Shown here one piece after another: positions 1 to 6,149 of a DNA stretch of 7,938 nt; within the stretch, counting starts at the first letter, position 1, and every line of letters begins with the position of its first letter. The notes beneath the pieces are model-generated. The model searched no databases, was not told the origin of the DNA, and worked only from the letters and a program-made list of their open reading frames with translations. Position numbers and translations under genes: made by a program. The stretch is from Bdellovibrio sp. (GTDB lineage: Bacteria > Bdellovibrionota > Bdellovibrionia > Bdellovibrionales > Bdellovibrionaceae): the NCBI GenBank assembly GCA_003176075.1, contig PSRN01000053.1, forward strand, positions 1-7,938. Direction: 5' to 3'.

Positions 1-528
1 CCTTCTCACAATGCCCGTTCGAATACATCCGATAACATTCTTGAGGCGACTCACGATCAGGTCCTAAATCTTCTCGGCAACGAAAGGTATTATTCTGACC
101 TCGAGAGTCCGGAGGCGAAGAAAATCCTCGTTGAAATACGGAAAATTGAAGGTTTTAAGAGGCTTGCGTTAAATGCCCTATCGCGATCCGAAAACCTCGC
201 TTCTGGAAACCCATTCTCCGATGCTGTGATTGACGTGGCTGGAAACTGGAAAAATGACGTCCAGTTCGTAACCAAATTGATTCCCCTCCTGCATAGTAGT
301 AATCGCGATTTGAGATTGGGAGCGGCTGGTGCACTCAAAGGCACCACTTCTCCAATTGCCGTTTCCAAATTGTTGGAAATGCTTAAATCTTCGAATCCGC
401 TGGATAGATATATTGCTGCCGTCGCGTTAGAGAGGACGACTGTACCGGCCGCAAGATCAGCCTTGATCAATTTGCGCAGGGACTCCGACCCAGGCGTTCG
501 TGCCCAAGCCATTGTTGGTACAGACTAA
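1..528 (+). CDS. HEAT-repeat-like protein, C-terminal part (5' end outside window)
   Basis: The frame is open from the first base to a TAA at 526-528, giving 175 visible residues with no start inside the window that must be used, so the gene almost certainly begins upstream. The last ~100 residues form paired amphipathic helices with HEAT/PBS-lyase-repeat character: a helix around LIPLLHSSNRDLRLGAAGAL, then KLLEMLKSSNPLDRYIAAVA, then SALINLRRDSDPGVRAQAI. In each block a DxxVR/LRxxAaxAL-like pattern recurs about every 30-35 residues. HEAT repeats are alpha-solenoid scaffolds for protein-protein contacts, so a catalytic role cannot be named from this piece. The first ~70 visible residues are helical and charged with no recognised motif. 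An ATG at 226 lies inside the repeat region and is unlikely to be the true start. The HEAT-like assignment is fairly secure; the cellular role is unknown. Confidence 0.72.
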   Translation, partial: PSHNARSNTSDNILEATHDQVLNLLGNERYYSDLESPEAKKILVEIRKIEGFKRLALNALSRSENLASGNPFSDAVIDVAGNWKNDVQFVTKLIPLLHSSNRDLRLGAAGALKGTTSPIAVSKLLEMLKSSNPLDRYIAAVALERTTVPAARSALINLRRDSDPGVRAQAIVGTD

Positions 529-560
529 AAGTTGATGTTTCGATTTATTAGGGTTTCAAC

Positions 561-600
561 TGTCGGTGAAGATCATTTCATGTCGGTGAAGATCAACCAT
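561..600. repeat. Two tandem 20-bp units, possible solo end of an IS21-like element
   Basis: The 15-mer TGTCGGTGAAGATCA occurs at 561-575 and again at 581-595, an exact repeat with a 20-bp period. The following ~45 bp (to about 640) read, on the minus strand, as a GC-rich stretch with TTGACGCCGGCG before the repeated TGATCTTCACCGACA. A TGT-starting end with repeated internal sites is characteristic of IS21-family termini, where the repeats are transposase-binding sites. No transposase remnant and no opposite end are visible, so this would be a solo end or a short relic. The repeat itself is certain; the IS21 interpretation comes from memory of family ends and is tentative. Confidence 0.4.
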
Positions 601-647
601 TGCAGCCACGCCGGCGTCAACTTCAAGTGGACAATGTAAAATAAACA

Positions 648-682
648 AAGCAACGGGAAAGTTTGAAATGCCCCAGTTGCTT
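648..682 (+). other. Hairpin in the queC leader
   Basis: AAGCAAC at 648-654 pairs perfectly with GTTGCTT at 676-682. The stem can continue inward with GGG 655-657 against CCC 672-674, leaving a single bulged A at 675 and a 14-nt loop. No U-tract follows, so it is not a standard intrinsic terminator, and it lies about 120 bp upstream of the queC start. It does not match the preQ1 class I riboswitch consensus that I know. It could be a transcript leader structure, an operator, or part of the preceding IS-like relic. Confidence 0.3.
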
Positions 683-735
683 GAGAGGTTGCGGATCAAT
701 GATTTTCGTAGAATTATCAGTTTCAGATTGTTACG

Positions 736-763
736 CGAGATCTGAGTAACGAGATCTAATTAA
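736..763 (+). repeat. 14-bp tandem duplication upstream of queC (imperfect)
   Basis: CGAGATCT at 736-743 recurs at 750-757. Aligned as two 14-bp units (736-749 and 750-763) they match at 12 of 14 positions. The unit contains the palindrome AGATCT. It lies 41 bp before the start codon of queC and 15 bp before a second, independent 14-bp duplication. No function is assigned. Confidence 0.45.
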
Positions 764-778
764 ATTCTACCTAACAAG

Positions 779-806
779 GCGGAGACACCAGAGCGGAGAC
801 ACCATG
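779..806 (+). repeat. 14-bp tandem duplication carrying the queC ribosome binding site
   Basis: GCGGAGACACCA occurs at 779-790 and 793-804, a 12-nt exact match in 14-nt units. The second copy places GGAG (795-798) five bases before the ATG at 804 and supplies the first base of that codon. The first copy carries the same Shine-Dalgarno-like GGAG but is followed by GAG instead of ATG. The duplication therefore doubles the ribosome-binding core and fixes the start of queC at 804. Confidence 0.6.
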
Positions 807-1475
807 GAAAAGTCCGTCGTTCTTTTGAGTGGGGGACTCGATTCAACCGTCAATCTCTATGATGCGAGAGTATCCACCCAGGTGGTTTTGGCGCTGACCT
901 TTGATTATGGCCAAAAGGCGGCAGCGGCAGAACTTCGCTCGGCGAAGAGAATATGTGACACGCTGGGAATTCCCCACCGGATTTTGCAGATCCCTTTTGT
1001 GCGCGAGTGGGGAACTTCCAGTCTGATCGATGAAAAATCGCAAATTCCGCGCGCAACTGAGGTGGCCATCGATGACCTGGCGATCTCACGAAACACGGCG
1101 CGCTCCGTTTGGGTTCCCAACCGTAACGGCATCCTGATGAACATCGCGGCGGGTTTTGCCGAATCGCTGGGGGCCCAATGGGTGGTTCCGGGGTTCAACG
1201 CGGAAGAAGCGGCCACATTTCCAGATAATTCAAATGAATTTTTGCACGCATTAACAAATAGCTTTTCATTTTCCACCGCCAATAAAGTGAAGGCGGCTTG
1301 CTCGACCGTCCGATTGAACAAAATTGAAATAGTTAAAAAAGGAATTTCGCTCGGAGTTGATTTTGCATTGATATGGCCCTGCTATTTATCGGGTGAGAGG
1401 TGGTGTGGAAGCTGCGAATCTTGCCAGCGGACCCGGCGCGCCTTCGCGGCCTTGGAGATCCCATGGCCAGCTTGA
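804..1475 (+). CDS. queC: 7-cyano-7-deazaguanine (preQ0) synthase QueC
   Basis: QueC converts 7-carboxy-7-deazaguanine to preQ0 using ammonia and ATP in the cytoplasm, a step in queuosine and other 7-deazapurine pathways. The 223-residue product has the normal family length. The N-terminal PP-loop SGGLDST (residues 9-15) binds ATP, FDYGQ follows at 33-37, VPNRN at 104-108, and FNAEEAATFPDNS at 131-143 matches the family's substrate-side segment. A zinc site is formed by Cys193, Cys201, Cys204 and Cys207 in PCYLSGERWCGSCESC. All key residues are present, so it should be active. The start at 804 is supported by GGAG five bases upstream. The gene overlaps the next gene (DUF366) by 13 bp. QueD, QueE and FolE are not in the window. 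QueC-like proteins also occur in some anti-phage systems, but nothing else of such a system is seen here. Confidence 0.93.
   Translation: MEKSVVLLSGGLDSTVNLYDARVSTQVVLALTFDYGQKAAAAELRSAKRICDTLGIPHRILQIPFVREWGTSSLIDEKSQIPRATEVAIDDLAISRNTARSVWVPNRNGILMNIAAGFAESLGAQWVVPGFNAEEAATFPDNSNEFLHALTNSFSFSTANKVKAACSTVRLNKIEIVKKGISLGVDFALIWPCYLSGERWCGSCESCQRTRRAFAALEIPWPA
1454..1465 (+). promoter_or_regulatory. Ribosome binding site for the DUF366 gene, inside queC
   Basis: GGAG at 1454-1457 lies five bases before an ATG at 1463, within the last codons of queC, whose TGA is at 1473-1475. This favours 1463 over the in-frame ATG at 1400, which would add 21 residues and a much longer overlap. The arrangement implies translational coupling of the two genes. 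Confidence 0.6.
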
Positions 1476-2056
1476 CCGCCAGTCGAAATGACAGTCTGCT
1501 CACACAATGGATTGAGCAGCCGATGAAGTATGATGGGTCGCAACTTTCGCCGCTTTTTTCCTACCGCAATTTCGGTCTCCTGGGCTCCTCGTGCATCGGC
1601 TTTTGCGGGCCTTGTGACGTGTCTCCCAGCGAAATGGTCGATTTGGAAGATCTGCGCGCGGGCAGCGCCATTCGTGGATCACAAATGCTCCACTTTATTG
1701 TTGAAATATTTGACCGGGAACTTTTTTCGGCTGTTTGTTTGCAGCGGCTTTTGGCCGAGATTATTCGCTCCACCATCGAAGATATGACGGGGAGAGCGGC
1801 GGGGCTTTGGCGCGAGGGCGACGATCTTTACCGGGGCGAGGACCGCAAGCTCAGCATCTCGATTGCCACTTCCTCCACCGTGTCACAGCTGATTCACTTT
1901 GCCGTCAATATCTCCAATGAAGGAACCCCGGTGGCCACGTGTTCGCTCGAGGATTTTGGCATTCCCGCCGAGGCTTTGGGGCGCACCGTTCTGGCGAAAT
2001 TGGCTCTTGAGTATGAGAGCTTGGTGCAGGCGACGCGAAAGGTTCGGCCGGTTTAA
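1463..2056 (+). CDS. DUF366 family protein, coupled to queC
   Basis: This 197-residue protein has the conserved features I associate with DUF366 (PF04017): KYDGSQL at 22-28, a glycine-rich turn FGLLGSS at 37-43 leading to GFCGPCDV, MVDLEDL at 58-64, MLHFIVEIFD at 75-84, and DRKLSISIATSS at 127-138 followed by LIHFAVNI and GTPVATCSLEDFG. The family is known mainly from archaea and some bacteria. I recall, without certainty, that a solved member has the biotin-protein-ligase/lipoate-ligase fold. The RKLSISIA segment with Lys129 resembles the catalytic-lysine strand of that fold, which would make it a candidate ligase or acyl-transfer enzyme. The start at 1463 is chosen from its ribosome site and the 13-bp overlap with queC. 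Tight coupling to queC suggests a role in deazapurine metabolism or use of preQ0. The family call is firm; the biochemical role is inference. Confidence 0.78.
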   Translation: MASLTASRNDSLLTQWIEQPMKYDGSQLSPLFSYRNFGLLGSSCIGFCGPCDVSPSEMVDLEDLRAGSAIRGSQMLHFIVEIFDRELFSAVCLQRLLAEIIRSTIEDMTGRAAGLWREGDDLYRGEDRKLSISIATSSTVSQLIHFAVNISNEGTPVATCSLEDFGIPAEALGRTVLAKLALEYESLVQATRKVRPV

Positions 2057-2067
2057 GGGCCCTTAGC

Positions 2068-3240
2068 TCACACCCAACCCGAAAAGAACTTCTCGTAATC
2101 TACAATACGAATGTTTTGTGCCGGGAAAAGCCGGTCAATGCCTGAACCCTCAACCAACTGGTAGTTCAAACTGCATTTCAACTCTTCGGCAAAATGAGCC
2201 AGTCGACTTGAAGGACTCTTGCTGTTTGACTTGCATTCAATCAACACCCAGGGTTTTCTTTCCCGCGTGACCAGAAAATCAACCTCCCGCCGTTCCTTGT
2301 CTCTGACAAAATGGAGTTCATACAAACCCTGGCCACTGTCGGTCCAATATTGGCAGGCTTTCAGTAAGTGAAGGGCCGTTAAATTCTCAAGTCTTTTGGC
2401 TCTTTCAATCTGAGGGATTTGCAGAATGTCATAGAGATAAAATTTCGGTTCAGCTCGGATCGCCCGTCGAACTCCTCGTGAATAGGGTCGCACAAAAAAT
2501 CCAAAGTATAGCGCTTCGGCAACCATGACCCAGTCGCGCACGGTCGCATAGGCCACGCCGACATCCTCGCGCAGAGAATTGAAGGAAAACAAGGACCCAA
2601 TCTTTTCGGGAATCAGGTCCAGGAGGAGCCGGAAAGCGTTCAGATCGCTGAGCGTCTTGATATCCCGAGTATCCTCAAAAGCCAGGCGATCCAGCCTCAG
2701 CCTGCTCCACCTTTCCGCCTTTCGCTGGTGACTGCCCAGCAGGGGTTCTGGAAATCCGCCCAAAGCGATCAGGTCTTCCCACCGATAGTTGACCGTTGAA
2801 CGCTGCAAGAGCTCTTCAGGAGTCGGAGGATCACTTGATTCCGCCACTGAAAAAGGATGAAGCCGATAGGGGATATAGCGTCCAAGAAGGCTGTCCGATC
2901 CCTTGCGAAAAAGATCCAAACGCGCACTGCCGGTCACGATGATCTCGAGGCGATCCCCCAAGCTGTCGTACACCCCCTTCAAACGAGTTTTCCAACGGCG
3001 ATCTTTGTGGATCTCGTCAAGCAATACGGGACCTTTCCCGAGATCTTGAATAGCCTCTTCCGGGGAGCGCGCCCAGGCCTTGCGAAAACTCGTTCGATCC
3101 CAGGAAAAATAATTTTGCCGGCTGTCGAGAAGACTTTTTCCCATGGTTGTCTTGCCGACCTGGCGGGGGCCGCTGACAAAGGCCATCTTATGAGAGTGAA
3201 GTGCATCCTCTCTGAGAATTTTTTTCAGGTACCTTTCCAT
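2068..3240 (-). CDS. AAA_14 / DUF4143 family ATPase (complete)
   Basis: This 390-residue cytosolic protein has the standard two-part architecture of the family. The N-terminal P-loop domain carries Walker A GPRQVGKTT (24-32), Walker B VLLDEIH (72-78) and the sensor segment VTGSARLDLFRKGSDSLLGRY beginning at 102. The middle and C-terminal DUF4143 region contains the winged-helix-like NSLREDVGVAYATVRDWV (221-238) and a restriction-endonuclease-like core REVDFLVTRERKPWVLIECKS, with Asp321, Glu335 and Lys337 as the D...ExK residues. Family members are abundant in bacteria and archaea, often in variable regions, and their physiological role is not settled. It converges on the DUF366 gene with an 11-bp gap. 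Its start is immediately downstream of one copy of a 53-nt repeat, with the repeat's dyad 20-49 bp upstream of the ATG. Only a weak GGTGAG ribosome site precedes the start. Nothing suggests decay. Confidence 0.9.
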   Translation of the reverse strand: MERYLKKILREDALHSHKMAFVSGPRQVGKTTMGKSLLDSRQNYFSWDRTSFRKAWARSPEEAIQDLGKGPVLLDEIHKDRRWKTRLKGVYDSLGDRLEIIVTGSARLDLFRKGSDSLLGRYIPYRLHPFSVAESSDPPTPEELLQRSTVNYRWEDLIALGGFPEPLLGSHQRKAERWSRLRLDRLAFEDTRDIKTLSDLNAFRLLLDLIPEKIGSLFSFNSLREDVGVAYATVRDWVMVAEALYFGFFVRPYSRGVRRAIRAEPKFYLYDILQIPQIERAKRLENLTALHLLKACQYWTDSGQGLYELHFVRDKERREVDFLVTRERKPWVLIECKSNSKSPSSRLAHFAEELKCSLNYQLVEGSGIDRLFPAQNIRIVDYEKFFSGWV

Positions 3241-3290
3241 CTGAAAGGGTTCTCACCATACTGATAACGAGTCAAGGCCAGTTATCAGTC
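3238..3290 (-). repeat. 53-nt direct repeat, copy A, with 9-bp inverted repeat
   Basis: This segment matches 4542-4594 at 49 of 53 positions, in the same orientation. It contains a perfect inverted repeat, ACTGATAAC at 3260-3268 and GTTATCAGT at 3281-3289, with a 12-bp centre. It includes the start codon of the ATPase (3238-3240), so the dyad lies in its promoter or leader region. It may be a protein-binding operator, an RNA hairpin in the leader, or an interspersed repeat. No U-tract follows, so a terminator is unlikely. Confidence 0.75.
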
Positions 3291-3424
3291 CGACACTCAT
3301 TGAACTGGTGAATCATTTAAAAGAAACGTTCTTGAAAAGATTTTTCTTGTCGCCGACAGAGCGATGTCCGGTGAAGTAAATCTTGAGGAGCTTGAAAAAG
3401 TTGGCGCCAAACCAAATATGTCTC

Positions 3425-4432
3425 TTACTGGAGGAGCGCGTGCATTTCGGTAGCATTGCAAGCCCAGATCAAGGCGTTCGAGACTTTTTGGTAGATGTGG
3501 ACCTGACTCAGCAATGTTTCACGATCCTCTGCCATTTTTTCAGTGCCGTCCTCCGGAATCACCAAATCCAGCCAGGCTTGTGAGGTCAGCAGAACAGCCA
3601 AAGCGCCGAACGTGATCGAAGCGGGGACAACTTCCAAAGAAGACAGTTGAAATGGATAGACCTTTTCGCTGCCAAATACATTCCATTTGTAGGCCTCAGT
3701 TTGCCTGAAGCTCCTGGAAAAGTACCTGAGAAAAACCTTCTTAAACTCGTTTTGGGAGAGTTTTCTTTCCAACGAGTTTGGTGCAAGCATTCCATCTAGA
3801 CGCCTTATTTTCTCGCCAACAGTGAGGTAATCGCTGGCCGTTTCTGGGTTGAAGCCTTTTTGCTGTGCGGCTTCGTATTCGCGCAAGATGTGTTCTTTGA
3901 TCTGGTCGGAATTCGAAATACCCGCGTCTTTCGCATGTTTTGCGGCCTTAGAATCCGTAAGGTAGCTGCTAAGCTCCCGTTCGGCTTGATTAAGTCTTTG
4001 CTTCGATTCAAGCTTAAGATGGCGTTCGTAAGCCAAGGTAAGCGCTGCCCACGAACCCACCACTAGAAGTCCTAATTTCGCAGTCGAGCGTGAAGCGTTT
4101 CGCAGGCTCTTAAGTGCCTGTCTCGTTTCATAGTCTCCTTGCTCTATTTTTATGGCGAGGGAATCAATTTTTGCTCGACTCGAAACAATGGCATTGCGGA
4201 GTTCACCGATGACTTGCAGGCGACCGGGCTCGTCCAATTGATCGAGTAGGGATTCGAGCGCCTCAGGACGATTCGTGATCATTTTCATAATTTCTTTCGT
4301 CTTTGCGTCTGCCTGGGCCACTGCCTGTGGGACCGGGGCTGGGGCCGGGATTTCCTCACCCCTCACTGCATGGCCAAATGTAACAATCAGCAAGAGAAGG
4401 AGTGAAACTGGCGATCTTCCTGGGTTTTTCAT
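3425..4432 (-). CDS. Exported membrane protein of unknown family
   Basis: I do not recognise this 335-residue protein. It begins with a clear Sec-type signal (positive residues at 2-6, hydrophobic LLLLLIV around 11-17, likely cleavage near Gly25 before EEIPAPAP). A proline/alanine-rich linker (28-40) and a charged helical segment (about 42-118) follow, then a hydrophobic segment KLGLLVVGSWAALTLAY (119-135). A long charged, helical region (136-265) comes next, then a second hydrophobic segment (about 268-292) and a short C-terminal tail. The layout suggests an inner-membrane protein with a large helical domain between two membrane segments. The ATG at 4430-4432 is preceded by a strong AGGAGG (4436-4441), but the gap is only three bases. 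Upstream lies repeat copy B (4542-4594); downstream is 129 bp of intergenic DNA with marginal coding character. It is unlikely to be in one operon with the GT-C-like gene, because 207 bp separate them. Confidence 0.78.
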   Translation of the reverse strand: MKNPGRSPVSLLLLLIVTFGHAVRGEEIPAPAPVPQAVAQADAKTKEIMKMITNRPEALESLLDQLDEPGRLQVIGELRNAIVSSRAKIDSLAIKIEQGDYETRQALKSLRNASRSTAKLGLLVVGSWAALTLAYERHLKLESKQRLNQAERELSSYLTDSKAAKHAKDAGISNSDQIKEHILREYEAAQQKGFNPETASDYLTVGEKIRRLDGMLAPNSLERKLSQNEFKKVFLRYFSRSFRQTEAYKWNVFGSEKVYPFQLSSLEVVPASITFGALAVLLTSQAWLDLVIPEDGTEKMAEDRETLLSQVHIYQKVSNALIWACNATEMHALLQ

Positions 4433-4541
4433 GGGCCTCCTAGTTAATGCTGCGACGCATGCTAGCAGGAACGCCGACGGGTTTCCACTGGATCATGATG
4501 TGATGAAACTTTTTCTATGTGCCAAGCGCCAGCCGGGAGCG

Positions 4542-4594
4542 CATCTGAAATGGTTCTCACCATACTGATAATTAGTCAAGGCCAGCTATCAGTC
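4542..4594 (-). repeat. 53-nt direct repeat, copy B
   Basis: This is the second copy of the element at 3238-3290, differing at four positions (4551, 4572, 4573 and 4586). Its inverted repeat is partly eroded: ACTGATA at 4564-4570 still pairs with TATCAGT at 4587-4593, while the two inner base pairs are lost. It lies 110 bp upstream of the start at 4432 and 45 bp past the stop of the GT-C-like gene. On the minus strand, the ATG matching the ATPase start opens only a nine-codon frame here, so this copy is not the head of an intact ATPase gene. Confidence 0.75.
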
Positions 4595-4639
4595 TGGTGA
4601 GTGGGTGATTGAGGGTCGCTGAGACGCTCTTAGTAAACC

Positions 4640-6136
4640 TCAATGAGCCTCCGTTGTTGGCTGCCGGATCACGATGACGGCCAGGTCATCCTGGTAGACC
4701 ATTCGCCAAAGACCCCGTCGCATGGCCGCGATCAAATTCTGCATGGCCATGGGGCCGCCGTCGACAAGATTCCGTTGCCGTAAAAGAAAAACGCCGATGT
4801 TGTTGGTGCGAACCAGGTTTTCAAACTCCTCGGGAGTCCGGTAAGCCGCCAAAAATTCACGCTGCAAAAAAGACGGATCGTCAATATGTCCATGGTAAAA
4901 GACTTTTCGCGTCCCATCCCAGCGCCAGGCCAGGTAGGATCCCCAATCCGTTTCGTTGAAAATGTTGCCGGGAAAGGGATGTGATTCCAAAAAATCAGCG
5001 GCGAGCTCAGGCAAGGCGGACTGACTGATCCCAAAACCCGGATGCATTGGCCCCACATAGGTGGGATAGCCGAAAGTGAGAATGCTGGTGAGCAACGCCA
5101 GCTGCAACAGACCGGCCGCTCCCCCGGCGGCAGCCGATGAACCCACGTTTTGCAGGGCAGGAAGTTGAACCAGCTGACGGCAGAAAAGGGCAAATGAGAC
5201 AAGCGAGGAAAGCAGCATGAAACGGACGGCGTTGCTGCCCAGAAAAACAAAAAAGGCGAAAAACACCAGATCAAGAAAAGGTTTTTCCTTCCAGCCCTTG
5301 AATATCAAATTGACCATCAGAACCAAGGCCGTGATCAGCCAGACCCAGAGCAAGGCCCACACCTCGGCGACCTGCAGGGAGCCAGGAACGAAGGTGGGCA
5401 TCCATTCGAGAAAATGATCGCGAAAGATGGCCCAGTCCGGGCTGAGAACCCGTTGAAGGGGGTACAGAAAACCCTCGGGGCCCAGGGGATTGAACAGGCA
5501 AGCGAGCAGCGACAAGGCGAGACTTTGTCCAAGGATCTTGGCGCCAATCCAGTCGCGCTGAAGAATTCGATCAAGAACCATCAGTCCGAGGATTCCCAGT
5601 CCAAAGAGAAAGCCGGGATGGAGGTTGGCCCACAAGACAAAGAAGACGGGAGCAACCAGCCGCCAAAGACGCGGCGATCGGCATGGCAATTGGCGCGGTG
5701 AAAGAACCACCAGCAGCAGCGTGAAGAAATCAGAAAAAATGGAAGCCTTCGGTGAAAAGCGCAGGCTGCCAGCATAGACGGCCGGCGGAAGAACCAGCAG
5801 AGGGAGGAAGTTTTTTTGCCGAATGGCTGGAAGGGCGGCTAAAAAACCCATCCCGGTCAGCAGCAGCGCGTTCATGGCAATCAGAGCGGTGAAGCCTCCG
5901 ACTTGGTAAATGAAAAAATAGTACACATAAGCGCCCCACTCATGGCTGACATGCCAAGGTGTATTTGAGCCCAACAGAAGAAAGGGGTCGGAAGAGGGAA
6001 GTCCTCCATCAAGAAGTCTCCGCCCCAGGGCGAGATACATAAAAAGGTCGTCGGAATTCAAGGGAAAGAAGGTCGCCACGAAAAGTGTAATAAAACAAAG
6101 CGCGACGATCAGGACTCTGGCCGGGCGATACATCAC
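4640..6136 (-). CDS. Polytopic GT-C-like integral membrane protein (putative glycosyltransferase-related)
   Basis: This is a 498-residue protein with roughly ten hydrophobic segments and a soluble C-terminal tail of ~120 residues. The N-terminal pattern is that of uncharacterised GT-C-type membrane proteins: a first membrane helix (about 8-25), an acidic pair SDD at 28-30, a helix ending LGRRLLDGGLPSSDPF (37-52), then PWHVSHEWGAYVYYF (60-74). Other family-like landmarks are WANLHPGFLFGLG (169-181), FNPLGPEGFLYPLQ (215-228), and in the tail NIFNETDWGSYLAWRW (391-406) followed by KVFYHGHIDD (411-420). GT-C enzymes transfer sugars from lipid-linked donors on the outer face of the inner membrane; the donor and acceptor here are unknown. 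The first codon is GTG at 6136, with an ATG immediately after it at 6133 as the alternative start. It is 13 bp downstream of the coiled-coil gene, implying one transcript. Confidence 0.8.
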   Translation of the reverse strand: MMYRPARVLIVALCFITLFVATFFPLNSDDLFMYLALGRRLLDGGLPSSDPFLLLGSNTPWHVSHEWGAYVYYFFIYQVGGFTALIAMNALLLTGMGFLAALPAIRQKNFLPLLVLPPAVYAGSLRFSPKASIFSDFFTLLLVVLSPRQLPCRSPRLWRLVAPVFFVLWANLHPGFLFGLGILGLMVLDRILQRDWIGAKILGQSLALSLLACLFNPLGPEGFLYPLQRVLSPDWAIFRDHFLEWMPTFVPGSLQVAEVWALLWVWLITALVLMVNLIFKGWKEKPFLDLVFFAFFVFLGSNAVRFMLLSSLVSFALFCRQLVQLPALQNVGSSAAAGGAAGLLQLALLTSILTFGYPTYVGPMHPGFGISQSALPELAADFLESHPFPGNIFNETDWGSYLAWRWDGTRKVFYHGHIDDPSFLQREFLAAYRTPEEFENLVRTNNIGVFLLRQRNLVDGGPMAMQNLIAAMRRGLWRMVYQDDLAVIVIRQPTTEAH

Positions 6137-6149
6137 GATGATGGACCTT

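Noticed and set aside
90..512. 140-codon minus-strand frame opposite the HEAT-like gene
   Set aside because: Antisense to a plus frame that is open over the whole stretch and has recognisable HEAT-like periodicity; the minus product shows no family motif.
529..803. preQ1 riboswitch before queC
   Set aside because: A hairpin exists at 648-682, but the conserved loop and A-rich tail of preQ1-I are not seen, so only a generic hairpin is reported.
905..1321. 138-codon minus-strand frame inside queC
   Set aside because: Lies wholly opposite a gene with all QueC motifs; a shadow frame.
804..2056. QueC-containing anti-phage operon (QatABCD or type IV CBASS)
   Set aside because: No ATPase, nucleotidyltransferase, TGT-like or nuclease partner is adjacent in the same orientation; the only coupled gene is DUF366.
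2054..2065. TAAGGGCCCTTA as a bidirectional terminator between the convergent genes
   Set aside because: It is a perfect 12-bp palindrome overlapping the DUF366 stop codon, but it has no loop and no T-tract, so it cannot form a normal terminator hairpin.
4608..4644. ATTGAGG...CCTCAAT dyad as terminator of the GT-C-like gene
   Set aside because: Only 7 bp round a 23-nt loop, overlapping the stop codon and lacking a U-tract.
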